NCBI GenBank assembly: GCA_013698525.1
Contig: JACCSM010000498.1
Location: 1-6,366, forward strand
From: Rubrobacteraceae bacterium
GTDB taxonomy: Bacteria > Actinomycetota > Rubrobacteria > Rubrobacterales > Rubrobacteraceae
Reading direction: 5' to 3'
DNA length: 6,366 bases
The position numbers were made by a program, and so were the translations under genes. Each line of letters starts with the position of its first letter. Position 1 is the stretch's first letter. The notes under the pieces were generated by a model. It did not search any database and was not told the origin of the DNA. It saw only the letters and a program-made list of their open reading frames with translations. Of the stretch, positions 1 through 5,627 are shown in pieces.

Positions 1-2
1 GC

Positions 3-113
3 AACCGGCGCTGGGAGAGGCGCTCACCGGCGATGGCGGCGGGGCTTACGGACCATATCTGGGAGGTGGAAGAGTTGCTCAGCGTAGTGCCACTTCCATC
101 CACCAACACTTGA
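3..113 (+). CDS. Transposase, C-terminal fragment (5' end outside window)
   Basis: Reading from base 3 gives 36 codons to a TGA at 111-113, with no start inside the window. The peptide includes the stretch RSPAMAAGLTDHIWEVEELL. A tail of the form (T/S)PAMAAGLTDHxWxxxELL, ending a few residues before the stop, is familiar to me from DDE-type insertion-sequence transposases, so this looks like the 3' end of an insertion-sequence gene entering from the left. The catalytic core lies outside the window, so I cannot tell whether the element is intact or name its family. No clear terminal inverted repeat could be fixed downstream. The small GGG-N6-CCC dyad at 116-127 lies just after the stop, where an element end would be expected. 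The remaining bases up to 275 contain no gene I can support. Confidence 0.6.
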   Translation, partial: NRRWERRSPAMAAGLTDHIWEVEELLSVVPLPSTNT

Positions 114-275
114 TCGGGAGACTACCCGTTTTACGGAGTTCTCCGAAGTTCGAAGCATAGAGGAGGGTCGGCATTCCAGAAAAGGGGCCACGATGCCTCG
201 CATGTTTGCGCGCGCTCCTACCAAGGCATGAAGATTGTCGCAACCGGAACCTTCTAACCAGCGTGGGCGGATAAT

Positions 276-1730
276 GTGAGCTTTCTGAACCTTAGGGCTA
301 TCGTGAACGCGCTGGCGGCACTCGTTGCCGCCGTGGGCGCTGCGATGCTCGTCCCGGCGGCCTACTCGCTGCTGACAGGCCCGGACGACGCTTGGATCTT
401 CTGGCTACCAGGGGCGGCTGCCCTGGCCCTGGGCGCGACTCTCTTTTACTTAACGCGCGCCAGGCGAAGCGGCTACATATCGACACAGAGCACCTTCCTC
501 ATGGTGGTCGTGTGCTGGTTGGGCGTGGGGTTAGTCGGTGCTGCGCCGTTTCTCCTCGCTGGGGTCATGGGTCCGGTGGATGCCTTCTTCAACTCCATGG
601 CTGGCTTCACGACGACCGGGGCCGCAACGGTCACGCCCGAAGAGCTCTCACCTGCTTTGCTGCTCTGGCGTAGCCTGAGTCAGTGGATCGGGGGTATTGG
701 CATCATCGTGCTGTTCGTGGCCATCGCGCCGCTGGCGGGGTTCGGCGCCACCCAGCTCTACACGGCCGAGGCGGCGACTCCTGTGCAGGAGCGGATTACC
801 CCGCGCATCCGCCAGACTGGCAAGGTGCTGTCCTTCGTCTACGGCGGCCTTACGCTGGGGGGCGTGGTCGTCCTGCACCTGGCCGGGATGGGAACGTTCG
901 ACGCCGTCAACTACGCCCTCACCACAGTCTCGACCGGCGGGTATTCTCCTCACTCGAACTCTGTGGCAACCTTCGACTCCTGGGCTGTCGATCTGGCGAT
1001 CACGATGGGGATGGTGCTAGGTGGCACGAACTTCGCCATCTACTATATAGCGTTCCGGCGCGGACTGGGACGCGCTGTCGGTAACGCCGAGCTCCTCACC
1101 TACCTCGGGGTGATCTTCGCGAGCACTATGTTGATAACCGCTGATCTTCACGCTTCCGAGCACAGTGACTCGTTGGCCATAGCCTTCCGCGAAGCCCTCT
1201 TCCAGAGCGCGAGTCTTACCACGGGGACTGCCTTCAGCACGACCGATTGGAGCACCTGGCCCCCGTTCTCCGTGGCGCTTCTGGTGCTGGTCATGGCCGT
1301 AGGTGGTTGCGCTGGCTCGACGGCCGGGGGGATGAAAGCGATCCGAGTCTACCTGCTTTCGCGCAACGCCGCGCAGGAGATCTTTCGCCTGGTCCACCCG
1401 CGGGCCGTCACGCCCCTCGTGTTGGGCGACCGGGTGCTGCCCGAACGGATTCGGGTAGGGGTTCTCAGCTTCTTCTTCGTGTACGTGGCAACCGTGGCCG
1501 TTGGCACTCTCCTTATCGCCCTGCACCAGGTTCCCGTGGGGCAGGCTTTTGGATCTGTCTTCTCGTGCGTGAACATCACCGGCACGTTCCCCGGCGCGGC
1601 CGGAACCTCGCAGTTCTACGCGGATCTACCCGCAACGGCCAAGTCCACCCTCGCCATCTTGATGCTCCTCGGACGCCTGGAGCTCTTCACGGTTCTGGTG
1701 CTGCTCAGCCCGGCATTCTGGCGAGCCTAG
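276..1730 (+). CDS. trkH: TrkH-family potassium uptake channel subunit
   Basis: A 484-residue polytopic membrane protein of the TrkH/TrkG/KtrB superfamily, which forms the K+-conducting pore and normally works with a cytoplasmic NAD- or nucleotide-binding TrkA ring. Four pore-loop filters are visible in order: FTTTGA (111-116), VSTGGYS (218-224), LTTGTAF (314-320) and NITGTFPG (433-440). Each keeps the essential glycine. GGCAGSTAGGMKAIR (343-357) is the conserved segment after the third repeat, and LLGRLELFTVLVLLSPAFWR (464-483) is the classic C-terminal signature. The length is usual for TrkH. The start is GTG at 276; the ATG at 274 runs directly into a stop, and only a weak purine stretch precedes the start. 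The fourth filter departs from the usual N-V-G-P-G-L-G pattern. No trkA lies within the window, so the partner must be elsewhere. No promoter was convincing. Confidence 0.95.
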   Translation: MSFLNLRAIVNALAALVAAVGAAMLVPAAYSLLTGPDDAWIFWLPGAAALALGATLFYLTRARRSGYISTQSTFLMVVVCWLGVGLVGAAPFLLAGVMGPVDAFFNSMAGFTTTGAATVTPEELSPALLLWRSLSQWIGGIGIIVLFVAIAPLAGFGATQLYTAEAATPVQERITPRIRQTGKVLSFVYGGLTLGGVVVLHLAGMGTFDAVNYALTTVSTGGYSPHSNSVATFDSWAVDLAITMGMVLGGTNFAIYYIAFRRGLGRAVGNAELLTYLGVIFASTMLITADLHASEHSDSLAIAFREALFQSASLTTGTAFSTTDWSTWPPFSVALLVLVMAVGGCAGSTAGGMKAIRVYLLSRNAAQEIFRLVHPRAVTPLVLGDRVLPERIRVGVLSFFFVYVATVAVGTLLIALHQVPVGQAFGSVFSCVNITGTFPGAAGTSQFYADLPATAKSTLAILMLLGRLELFTVLVLLSPAFWRA

Positions 1731-1781
1731 AATAGGTTGGCCTCGACAAGCGCGGTCACAGCAAGCTTATCGGTGCTCGTG

Positions 1782-1841
1782 GAGAGACTGCCGGAAGAGC
1801 CCCTGGAAGGTGAGTCTCCTGACGTTCGGAGACAGTCTCTC
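1782..1841. repeat. Inverted repeats in the convergent gap after trkH
   Basis: GAGAGACTG (1782-1790) is exactly complementary to CAGTCTCTC (1833-1841). Inside this span GTCTCC (1814-1819) can pair with GGAGAC (1828-1833) across an 8-base loop, and GAGACT (1784-1789) can alternatively pair with AGTCTC (1813-1818). These pairings exclude one another. The repeat lies between the ends of trkH and the minus-strand DUF4188 gene, so a bidirectional transcription-termination or 3'-end-protecting role is possible. No T-run follows on either strand, so it is not a standard intrinsic terminator. The rest of 1731-1855 shows nothing else. Confidence 0.35.
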
Positions 1842-1855
1842 TGGCCCCACCGTAG

Positions 1856-2362
1856 TTACTCAGGCGAAGGGACGGCCGGTTCGTTCTCCCCGCGCATCAG
1901 ACGTCGGCGCGCCGTCTCCCTGCCCCCGACCGCCCTGACGTGCTCGGTCGCCTTTGCCAATCCGAAGACCGGCATGTTACCGTAGACTGCCTCGAAGTTC
2001 CCGCGCTCCACGATAAAGGTCTCGTGGAAGATGCCCACGCTCCCGTCTTTGCCGACGGTCCGGTTGAAGCGCTGCCAGGCCGGCATGTGGGGATCATCCG
2101 GGTTCCTGGCGAAGCGCTCCAGATCCTCGAAGGAGCGCCAGTACTGGACCAGCGCCGGTCCCCGACCGTAGAAGAAAAACTCGCCACCGAGGAAGCCCTT
2201 CTCGGGATGCTTGTAGAGCTCCTTGAGCATCGGGCCCATCGCGCGGACCGTCGGGAGCCACTTCCTTACAGCGAAGAGCTTGTTGATCCTCATCCCGATG
2301 ATAAAGACCACAAAGGGCTCGTTGATCCGCGCTGTGTACCTACCGTTGACTACTTGCGCCAT
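1856..2362 (-). CDS. DUF4188 family protein (monooxygenase-like)
   Basis: A 168-residue soluble protein recognised as DUF4188, the family described in Pfam as monooxygenase af470-like and expected to adopt a small dimeric alpha/beta-barrel-type fold. The visible family blocks are FVVFIIGMRIN (17-27), LVQYWRSFEDLERFAR (71-86), PHMPAWQRFNR (91-101), GIFHETF (110-116) and NMPVFGLAKAT (129-139). The substrate is unknown and no cofactor site can be identified. The ATG start is preceded by AGGAG six bases upstream (2369-2373), and the stop is TAA at 1858-1856. The C-terminal ~20 residues are charged, proline-rich and probably disordered. It is the last gene of the minus-strand operon, 56 bases after the 34-residue small ORF. 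From the operators upstream I infer that it is under PadR control. Family assignment is firm, enzymatic activity is not. Confidence 0.9.
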   Translation of the reverse strand: MAQVVNGRYTARINEPFVVFIIGMRINKLFAVRKWLPTVRAMGPMLKELYKHPEKGFLGGEFFFYGRGPALVQYWRSFEDLERFARNPDDPHMPAWQRFNRTVGKDGSVGIFHETFIVERGNFEAVYGNMPVFGLAKATEHVRAVGGRETARRRLMRGENEPAVPSPE

Positions 2363-2418
2363 CCTACTCTCCTGTCCGACTCGAAAGGGTTTGATCCACT
2401 ATACTCCGCGCTACGCTA

Positions 2419-2523
2419 TCATCGCTCCTCCGCTGCCAGCGCGCCTGCGACCAGGAACCCGAGTCCGGCCAGCATCCCCGCGAGCACGAGGTTCACGGAC
2501 CGTACGATGCCCAATACTTTCAT
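2419..2523 (-). CDS. Small single-helix membrane protein, 34 residues
   Basis: The sequence has a basic N terminus (MKVLGIVRSVN), then one hydrophobic stretch at about residues 11-31 rich in Leu, Ala and Gly, and ends AAEER. It is preceded by an almost ideal Shine-Dalgarno AAGGAGGT (2534-2527) three bases before the ATG. Its start overlaps the stop of the upstream membrane-protein gene as TGATG, which implies translational coupling. These two signals make a real gene likely despite the small size. The NLVLAGMLAG segment resembles the beginning of DUF1772/anthrone-oxygenase-like membrane proteins, so it could be a truncated relic of one; I saw no continuation of such a protein in the 56 bases before the next gene. 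Function is unknown. A short membrane peptide that modulates the neighbouring membrane proteins would fit the context but is speculation. Confidence 0.65.
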   Translation of the reverse strand: MKVLGIVRSVNLVLAGMLAGLGFLVAGALAAEER

Positions 2524-2954
2524 CAGACCTCCTTCGTTTGATTTCGTGGTCTTCTGACGAGGCCTATCCCCAGTACCAGCATACCGAAGGCCAGGGAAAC
2601 GGCTCCGACGTATGCAAGGTAGATCATGGCGTTCGGCTCCGTGGCCTCCGGCGAGAGCACGGACAGGAAGAACGCCGCCGGCAATAGAACCGCGGCGGCC
2701 GGGATAGAATGCCTGGCCACGCTCTTGAGCCACCCCGGAAGGTTGGCCTCGTCCACGTAGCGCAGCGTAACCAGCGAGAGCACGAGCAACACGCCGGCAT
2801 GCGCGTGCCCCGCCCGCCACAGATCCTGGCGCAACTGGTTCTGCGCGTAGTCGGGATCACCCACCAACAGCCACAGAATGCTGGTCCCACCGTAAACGAC
2901 AGCGGGCATCAGGATCAGGAGTACGCCGGCTGTCAGCCGCGATTGCCGGCTCAC
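2523..2954 (-). CDS. Four-helix membrane protein with GHAHAG motif
   Basis: With the chosen GTG start the protein has 143 residues and four predicted membrane helices, at about 7-31, 52-67, 82-102 and 109-133. The most distinctive feature is LRQDLWRAGHAHAGVLLVLSL, in which GHAHAG (49-54) places two histidines at the mouth of the second helix, a possible metal- or haem-binding position, though this is inference. I know similar uncharacterised proteins from actinomycetes beginning MSRxSRL, which supports this start. GAGGTG sits five bases upstream of it. An alternative TTG at 3005 would add 17 residues and overlap the upstream gene as TTGA, but a GAGAGG directly abuts it with no spacing. The gene is second in the minus-strand operon, and its stop is fused to the next start as TGATG. 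The function is unknown. Confidence 0.8.
   Translation of the reverse strand: MSRQSRLTAGVLLILMPAVVYGGTSILWLLVGDPDYAQNQLRQDLWRAGHAHAGVLLVLSLVTLRYVDEANLPGWLKSVARHSIPAAAVLLPAAFFLSVLSPEATEPNAMIYLAYVGAVSLAFGMLVLGIGLVRRPRNQTKEV
2527..2534 (-). promoter_or_regulatory. Strong Shine-Dalgarno inside the end of the membrane gene
   Basis: AAGGAGGT lies within the last codons (Lys-Glu-Val) of the four-helix protein and three bases before the ATG at 2523. It is the strongest ribosome binding site in the window. It supports the 34-residue ORF as a translated gene. Confidence 0.7.
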
Positions 2955-2959
2955 GGCGT

Positions 2960-2965
2960 CACCTC
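2960..2965 (-). promoter_or_regulatory. Ribosome binding site favouring GTG at 2954
   Basis: On the minus strand GAGGTG is followed by the five-base spacer ACGCC and then GTG. This is normal Shine-Dalgarno geometry. The upstream TTG at 3005 has its purine run touching the codon. This decides the start chosen for the four-helix membrane protein. Confidence 0.55.
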
Positions 2966-3001
2966 GACGGCGAGCCTGGGGAAGTGTCTGTACATCGTCG
3001 T

Positions 3002-3511
3002 TCAACCTCTCTCGGTCACGCTCTTCGGCATGCCCTCACCGGCCTCCCACAGCGCGTAGAAGATGCCGCCGCCACGGGCCCTGACCTCGAGGTGGCCGTT
3101 CTCGGCCAGCTCTTTGAGCCTCCTGTCGGCCTCTGCGACCGTCAGCGAGGTCCTCGCCGCCGCCGTGGCGGCCGAGATCTCACCGCTCTCCCTAATCGCC
3201 TCCAGCAACTCCCGCTCCTCCTCGGAGACCCGGACGGGCCAATCTTCATTGAGTGCCGCTACGCCACTCGTGAGCAGCCCCAACGCAGGGAAAGCGACCC
3301 AGAAGTAAGTCGTGAAGATCCACCACAGAGAAGGCACGAAAGCGACCAGGAACACCCCGGAGAGCCCGACCGGTACGAGCACCGAGAGCGCGGCCGAGAT
3401 CCTCGCCCCAGGTCTCATCTTCTCCACGTCGCGCCCCAAGAACTCGCGCCCGCCACGCTGCCGCCATGCACCATGCCTCATTCCACGCCCCACGTAAGAT
3501 CCGCCACACAT
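3002..3511 (-). CDS. Two-helix membrane protein with C-terminal winged helix
   Basis: A 169-residue protein in two parts. A basic, Gly/Arg-rich N terminus (1-36) precedes two hydrophobic helices at about 38-60 and 64-86. A soluble C-terminal region (95-157) has the pattern of a winged helix-turn-helix: SEEERELLEAIRESG (96-110), a second helix ISAATAAARTS (112-122), the likely recognition helix LTVAEADRRLKELAENG (123-139), and a wing LEVRARGGGIFYAL (141-154). This suggests a membrane-anchored DNA-binding regulator, or a winged helix reused for protein contacts. The ATG at 3511 has GGGAG six bases upstream. Met32 is an alternative start that would keep both domains. It is the first gene of the minus-strand operon, divergent from padR, and its leader carries a PadR-type operator. 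I do not recognise a named family and DNA binding is inferred. Confidence 0.8.
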   Translation of the reverse strand: MCGGSYVGRGMRHGAWRQRGGREFLGRDVEKMRPGARISAALSVLVPVGLSGVFLVAFVPSLWWIFTTYFWVAFPALGLLTSGVAALNEDWPVRVSEEERELLEAIRESGEISAATAAARTSLTVAEADRRLKELAENGHLEVRARGGGIFYALWEAGEGMPKSVTERG

Positions 3512-3533
3512 CTCTTGCTCCCTACCTATCCTT

Positions 3534-3551
3534 TATGTCAATCCTGACATA
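3534..3551. promoter_or_regulatory. PadR-type operator 1 (perfect palindrome)
   Basis: TATGTCA-ATCC-TGACATA is a perfect dyad with 7-bp arms and a 4-bp centre. It contains ATGT-N8-ACAT, the published PadR operator consensus. It covers the predicted transcription start of the minus-strand operon, so occupancy should block initiation or early elongation. Its arms and spacing are identical to operator 2. Confidence 0.85.
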
Positions 3552-3555
3552 TGGT

Positions 3556-3584
3556 ACTCTAAAGGCCAGCGGCTTATATGTCAA
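3556..3584 (-). promoter_or_regulatory. Sigma-70-type promoter of the minus-strand operon
   Basis: On the minus strand a perfect TTGACA -35 (3584-3579) is followed by a 17-base spacer and TAGAGT as -10 (3561-3556, four of six matches to consensus). The predicted start near 3549 gives a leader of about 38 bases before the ATG at 3511. The -35 lies inside operator 2 and the start inside operator 1, a typical repressible layout. No equally good promoter was found for padR; TATATG at 3575-3580 could be its -10, but the -35 is poor. Confidence 0.6.
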
Positions 3585-3594
3585 GAGTGACATA
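3577..3594. promoter_or_regulatory. PadR-type operator 2 (perfect palindrome)
   Basis: TATGTCA-AGAG-TGACATA has the same 7-bp arms and 4-bp gap as operator 1 but a different centre. Selection on the arms, not a simple sequence duplication, therefore explains the pair. It overlaps the -35 box of the minus-strand promoter and ends 19 bases before the padR start codon. Autoregulation of padR is therefore likely. Confidence 0.85.
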
Positions 3595-3613
3595 GTAAGA
3601 TTTTTGGAGGAAT

Positions 3614-4213
3614 ATGACGACGCTTGGGTATGCGATCCTGGGTTTGCTTTCGAGGGAGGATCTAAGCGGGTACGATCTGACGCGGCGGATGGCGGGTCGG
3701 GTAGGATATTTTTGGAGTGCGAGGCACAGCCAGATCTACCCCGAATTGGCGAGGCTTGAGGACGGCGGCTACGTGACGCACAGCGTGGTCGAGCAATCAG
3801 AGCGGCCGGACAAGAAGGTATACAAGATCACGGCCGAGGGGCTGGATGATCTCAAGGCGTGGGTTACACAACCTCCCGTGCCACGGCCGATACGCGACGA
3901 GTTCACGTTGAAGGCGTACTCGGTGTGGCTCGCGGACAAGGAGGAGGCTGCGCGGCTCTACCGTGAAGAGGGACTCCGTCACGAGGAGCAACTCGCGCAC
4001 TACGAGGAGCTACGGGCCTGGATGCAGGGAGCGTGGAGGGAGGATCTCACCAGCACCGACAGCCCCGAGTTCGCCACTTACGCCACGCTCCGGCGAGGCA
4101 TCGGCTACGAAAAAGAGTACGCCGAGTGGTGCCGCTGGATGGCCGACTCCATCGAGAGACGGGAACCTTCAGAGAAGCGAAAAAAGAGCAAGAGCGGGAA
4201 AAACGGCGGATGA
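3614..4213 (+). CDS. PadR-family transcriptional regulator
   Basis: A 199-residue cytoplasmic DNA-binding protein. The N-terminal PadR winged helix (about 4-84) shows LGYAILGLLSREDLSGYDL (4-22), FWSARHSQIYPELARLEDGGYV (33-54) and KKVYKITAEGLDDLKAWV (67-84), all diagnostic. The C-terminal half (about 95-180) matches the PadR C-terminal/virulence-activator-alpha dimerisation domain, with long charged helices. It ends in a Lys/Ser-rich tail. Family members are usually ligand-released repressors of resistance, transport or detoxification genes. The ATG at 3614 has GGAGG three bases upstream. It is divergent from the membrane/DUF4188 operon across a 102-base gap carrying two matching palindromes, and the Eis-like gene follows 55 bases downstream on the same strand. 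The effector cannot be deduced from the sequence. Confidence 0.95.
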   Translation: MTTLGYAILGLLSREDLSGYDLTRRMAGRVGYFWSARHSQIYPELARLEDGGYVTHSVVEQSERPDKKVYKITAEGLDDLKAWVTQPPVPRPIRDEFTLKAYSVWLADKEEAARLYREEGLRHEEQLAHYEELRAWMQGAWREDLTSTDSPEFATYATLRRGIGYEKEYAEWCRWMADSIERREPSEKRKKSKSGKNGG

Positions 4214-4268
4214 TCCAGGACCCGTACTTCCGGTAGAATCCGGGCGCACTCTAGAGAGCCGGAGGATA

Positions 4269-5441
4269 ATGGAGCTTCGCAAGTACCGTGAAGGGGACAT
4301 AGATGTGCTGGCGCGTCTTGGGGTGGCGGCCTTCGGGGCAAGCGTCTCCGATTGGGAGAAGAACTTCGACCCGTCTCAGAACCCTCGGCTCGACCTCGAG
4401 CAGGTCCACGTCATCGAGGAGGACGGGGAGGTCAGGGCGAGCACCACGGTGCTGCCGCTGGAGTCCTTTGTGGAGGGCGAGCCGCGTCCGATGGGTGGAA
4501 TCTCTGCGGTCATGGCCCATCCCGCATACAGGCGGCGGGGCTATGCGGGGGAGTTGATGCGCGCCGTGCTACACGACATGCGCGAACGAGGCGTCTCGCT
4601 CTCGCTGCTGGCCCCCTTCGCCCACGCCTTCTACCGGATCTTCGGCTACGAGCTCGCCACCGAGGAGATCGAGTACAAACTCAAGCCAGCCGACCTCCCG
4701 ACCAGCCAGGAACAGCGCCATCTCAGGGCCTACAGGGAAGAAGACCTTTCCGCTTTGATGGATCTCTACACAGCGGAGGCGAAGAGGCATACCCTCAGCG
4801 TACGCAGGAGCGAAGGACATTGGAAAAAGAGCCTGGCCGACAAAGACACGGACGCCGCCGTCTACGAGCGGGACGGTGACGTCGAGGGCTACATACTCTA
4901 CAAGATATCCGGGTGGCAAGACCGCGACCCGCGGCGCATCCTCTCGGTAGAGGAGATCGTCGCCGCCACACCGCATGCGAGGGAAGCACTCCTCTCCTTT
5001 ATGGCGGGCCTGGACCCCCTGGTCTACGGGATAAAGCATTTCACCCCGCGAGGAGAGCCGCTCCACCCTTACCTGAGAAGCTCGCACGTAGACGCGAAGA
5101 TCGAGCCAGACCAGATGCTGCGCCTCGTCGACGTCGAAGGCGCTCTAGGGTATCTAGGGCGCGTATCTGCACAGCTCGTCCTCGACGTATCAGATGACGT
5201 CATACCGGAGAACGCCGGCGAGTACACCATCGGAGACGGCAAGATCGTCCGTGGAGCTGAGGCTGGGGAGAGTGTCTCGCTCGACGTGCGCCAGCTCGCC
5301 CAGCTCTACGCCGGGTACCTTCCGGCCAGGGAGCTTGCCAGGCACGGGCTCGTCAGGGCGAGCTCTCCCGAGGCTCTGGATCTCCTCGAGGAGCTCTTCC
5401 CCCTGGGAGATCCGTGGCTCTTTGGGCCGGATCATTTTTGA
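4269..5441 (+). CDS. Eis-like GNAT N-acetyltransferase
   Basis: A 390-residue protein of the Eis family, with tandem GNAT domains and an SCP2-like C-terminal domain. In the first GNAT domain the acetyl-CoA loop reads VMAHPAYRRRGYAGELM (81-97), followed by FAHAFYRIFGYE (117-128). Tyr122 falls where Mycobacterium tuberculosis Eis has its general-acid Tyr126. The second GNAT-like region spans about 150-280 and the SCP2-like region about 285-390. The chain ends in Phe (PDHF), matching the C-terminal Phe whose carboxylate is catalytic in Eis. Eis acetylates aminoglycosides and other amines; the substrate here is unknown. The start ATG at 4269 follows GGAGG by three bases; an upstream in-frame extension to 3963 overlaps padR and is not credible. 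It lies 55 bases after padR, plausibly co-transcribed, and a weak -10-like TAGAAT at 4234 lacks a -35. Confidence 0.92.
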   Translation: MELRKYREGDIDVLARLGVAAFGASVSDWEKNFDPSQNPRLDLEQVHVIEEDGEVRASTTVLPLESFVEGEPRPMGGISAVMAHPAYRRRGYAGELMRAVLHDMRERGVSLSLLAPFAHAFYRIFGYELATEEIEYKLKPADLPTSQEQRHLRAYREEDLSALMDLYTAEAKRHTLSVRRSEGHWKKSLADKDTDAAVYERDGDVEGYILYKISGWQDRDPRRILSVEEIVAATPHAREALLSFMAGLDPLVYGIKHFTPRGEPLHPYLRSSHVDAKIEPDQMLRLVDVEGALGYLGRVSAQLVLDVSDDVIPENAGEYTIGDGKIVRGAEAGESVSLDVRQLAQLYAGYLPARELARHGLVRASSPEALDLLEELFPLGDPWLFGPDHF

Positions 5442-5443
5442 TT

Positions 5444-5494
5444 AGCACTTCAGCACTTCAGCACGCCGCCTGCGGCGGCTCTCAGCACTTCAGC
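5444..5494. repeat. AGCACTTC direct-repeat cluster
   Basis: AGCACTTC occurs in tandem at 5444-5451 and 5452-5459, continues as a partial AGCAC (5460-5464), is interrupted by a GC hairpin, and reappears at 5484-5491 followed by AGC. It begins two bases after the stop of the Eis-like gene. The pattern resembles an intergenic repeat family or slippage-prone sequence more than a protein-binding array. Copies elsewhere in the genome cannot be checked here. Confidence 0.7.
5465..5479. terminator. Perfect GC hairpin after the Eis-like gene
   Basis: GCCGCC-TGC-GGCGGC forms a six-base-pair all-GC stem with a three-base loop, 24 bases after the stop codon. The position suits termination or mRNA 3'-end protection of the padR/Eis-like transcript. 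There is no T-run, so it could equally be the core of a REP-like repeat flanked by AGCACTTC units. Confidence 0.45.
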
Positions 5495-5610
5495 TTGTTG
5501 GTGGGCAGCGGCATGTCCGGAGCAGCAACCTCTGGTCCCGCTGTAAACTAGCGTTCGGCGGAGCGGCGAATGCTCCATCCGAAGAGAAGCTGACTGGCTG
5601 AAATGCTGAG
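5481..5610. repeat. 14-base inverted repeat spanning the spacer before the LLM gene
   Basis: CTCAGCACTTCAGC (5481-5494) and GCTGAAATGCTGAG (5597-5610) are complementary at 13 of 14 positions. They enclose 102 bases, including a smaller GGAGC/GCTCC hairpin (5560-5576). The right arm ends 17 bases before the ATG of the next gene. The span could be a leader structure or a miniature repeat element. No target-site duplication is visible at its ends. No good promoter was found in this spacer. Confidence 0.5.
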
Positions 5611-5627
5611 CGACCGAAGGGAGCGAC

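Noticed and set aside
24..224. 66-codon minus-strand ORF at the left edge
   Set aside because: It runs opposite the transposase tail, has no recognisable domain, and its composition looks like a GC-rich shadow.
1940..2557. Long plus-strand ORF opposite the DUF4188 gene
   Set aside because: It is antisense to a clear family member, lacks domains and crosses several well-supported minus-strand starts.
2524..2820. N-terminal extension of the 34-residue small ORF
   Set aside because: The extension is a second frame through the four-helix membrane gene with low-complexity Arg/Gly content. The real start is marked by AAGGAGGT at 2534-2527.
2984..3547. Plus-strand ORF opposite the 2TM-winged-helix gene
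   Set aside because: Arg/Pro-rich shadow of the minus-strand frame. It also runs through the promoter and operator 1.
4234..4239. TAGAAT as a separate -10 box for the Eis-like gene
   Set aside because: No -35-like hexamer occurs 16-18 bases upstream, so co-transcription with padR is simpler.
3963..4268. Upstream in-frame extension of the Eis-like gene
   Set aside because: It overlaps most of the second half of padR in another frame and has no GNAT homology. ATG 4269 has a proper GGAGG site.
4297..4306. ACAT-AG-ATGT dyad inside the Eis-like gene as a third PadR operator
   Set aside because: The half-sites are in the opposite order and spacing from ATGT-N8-ACAT, and it lies within coding sequence.
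5444..5494. AGCACTTC units as a CRISPR array
   Set aside because: The unit is only 8 bases long with no spacers of regular length and no cas genes nearby.
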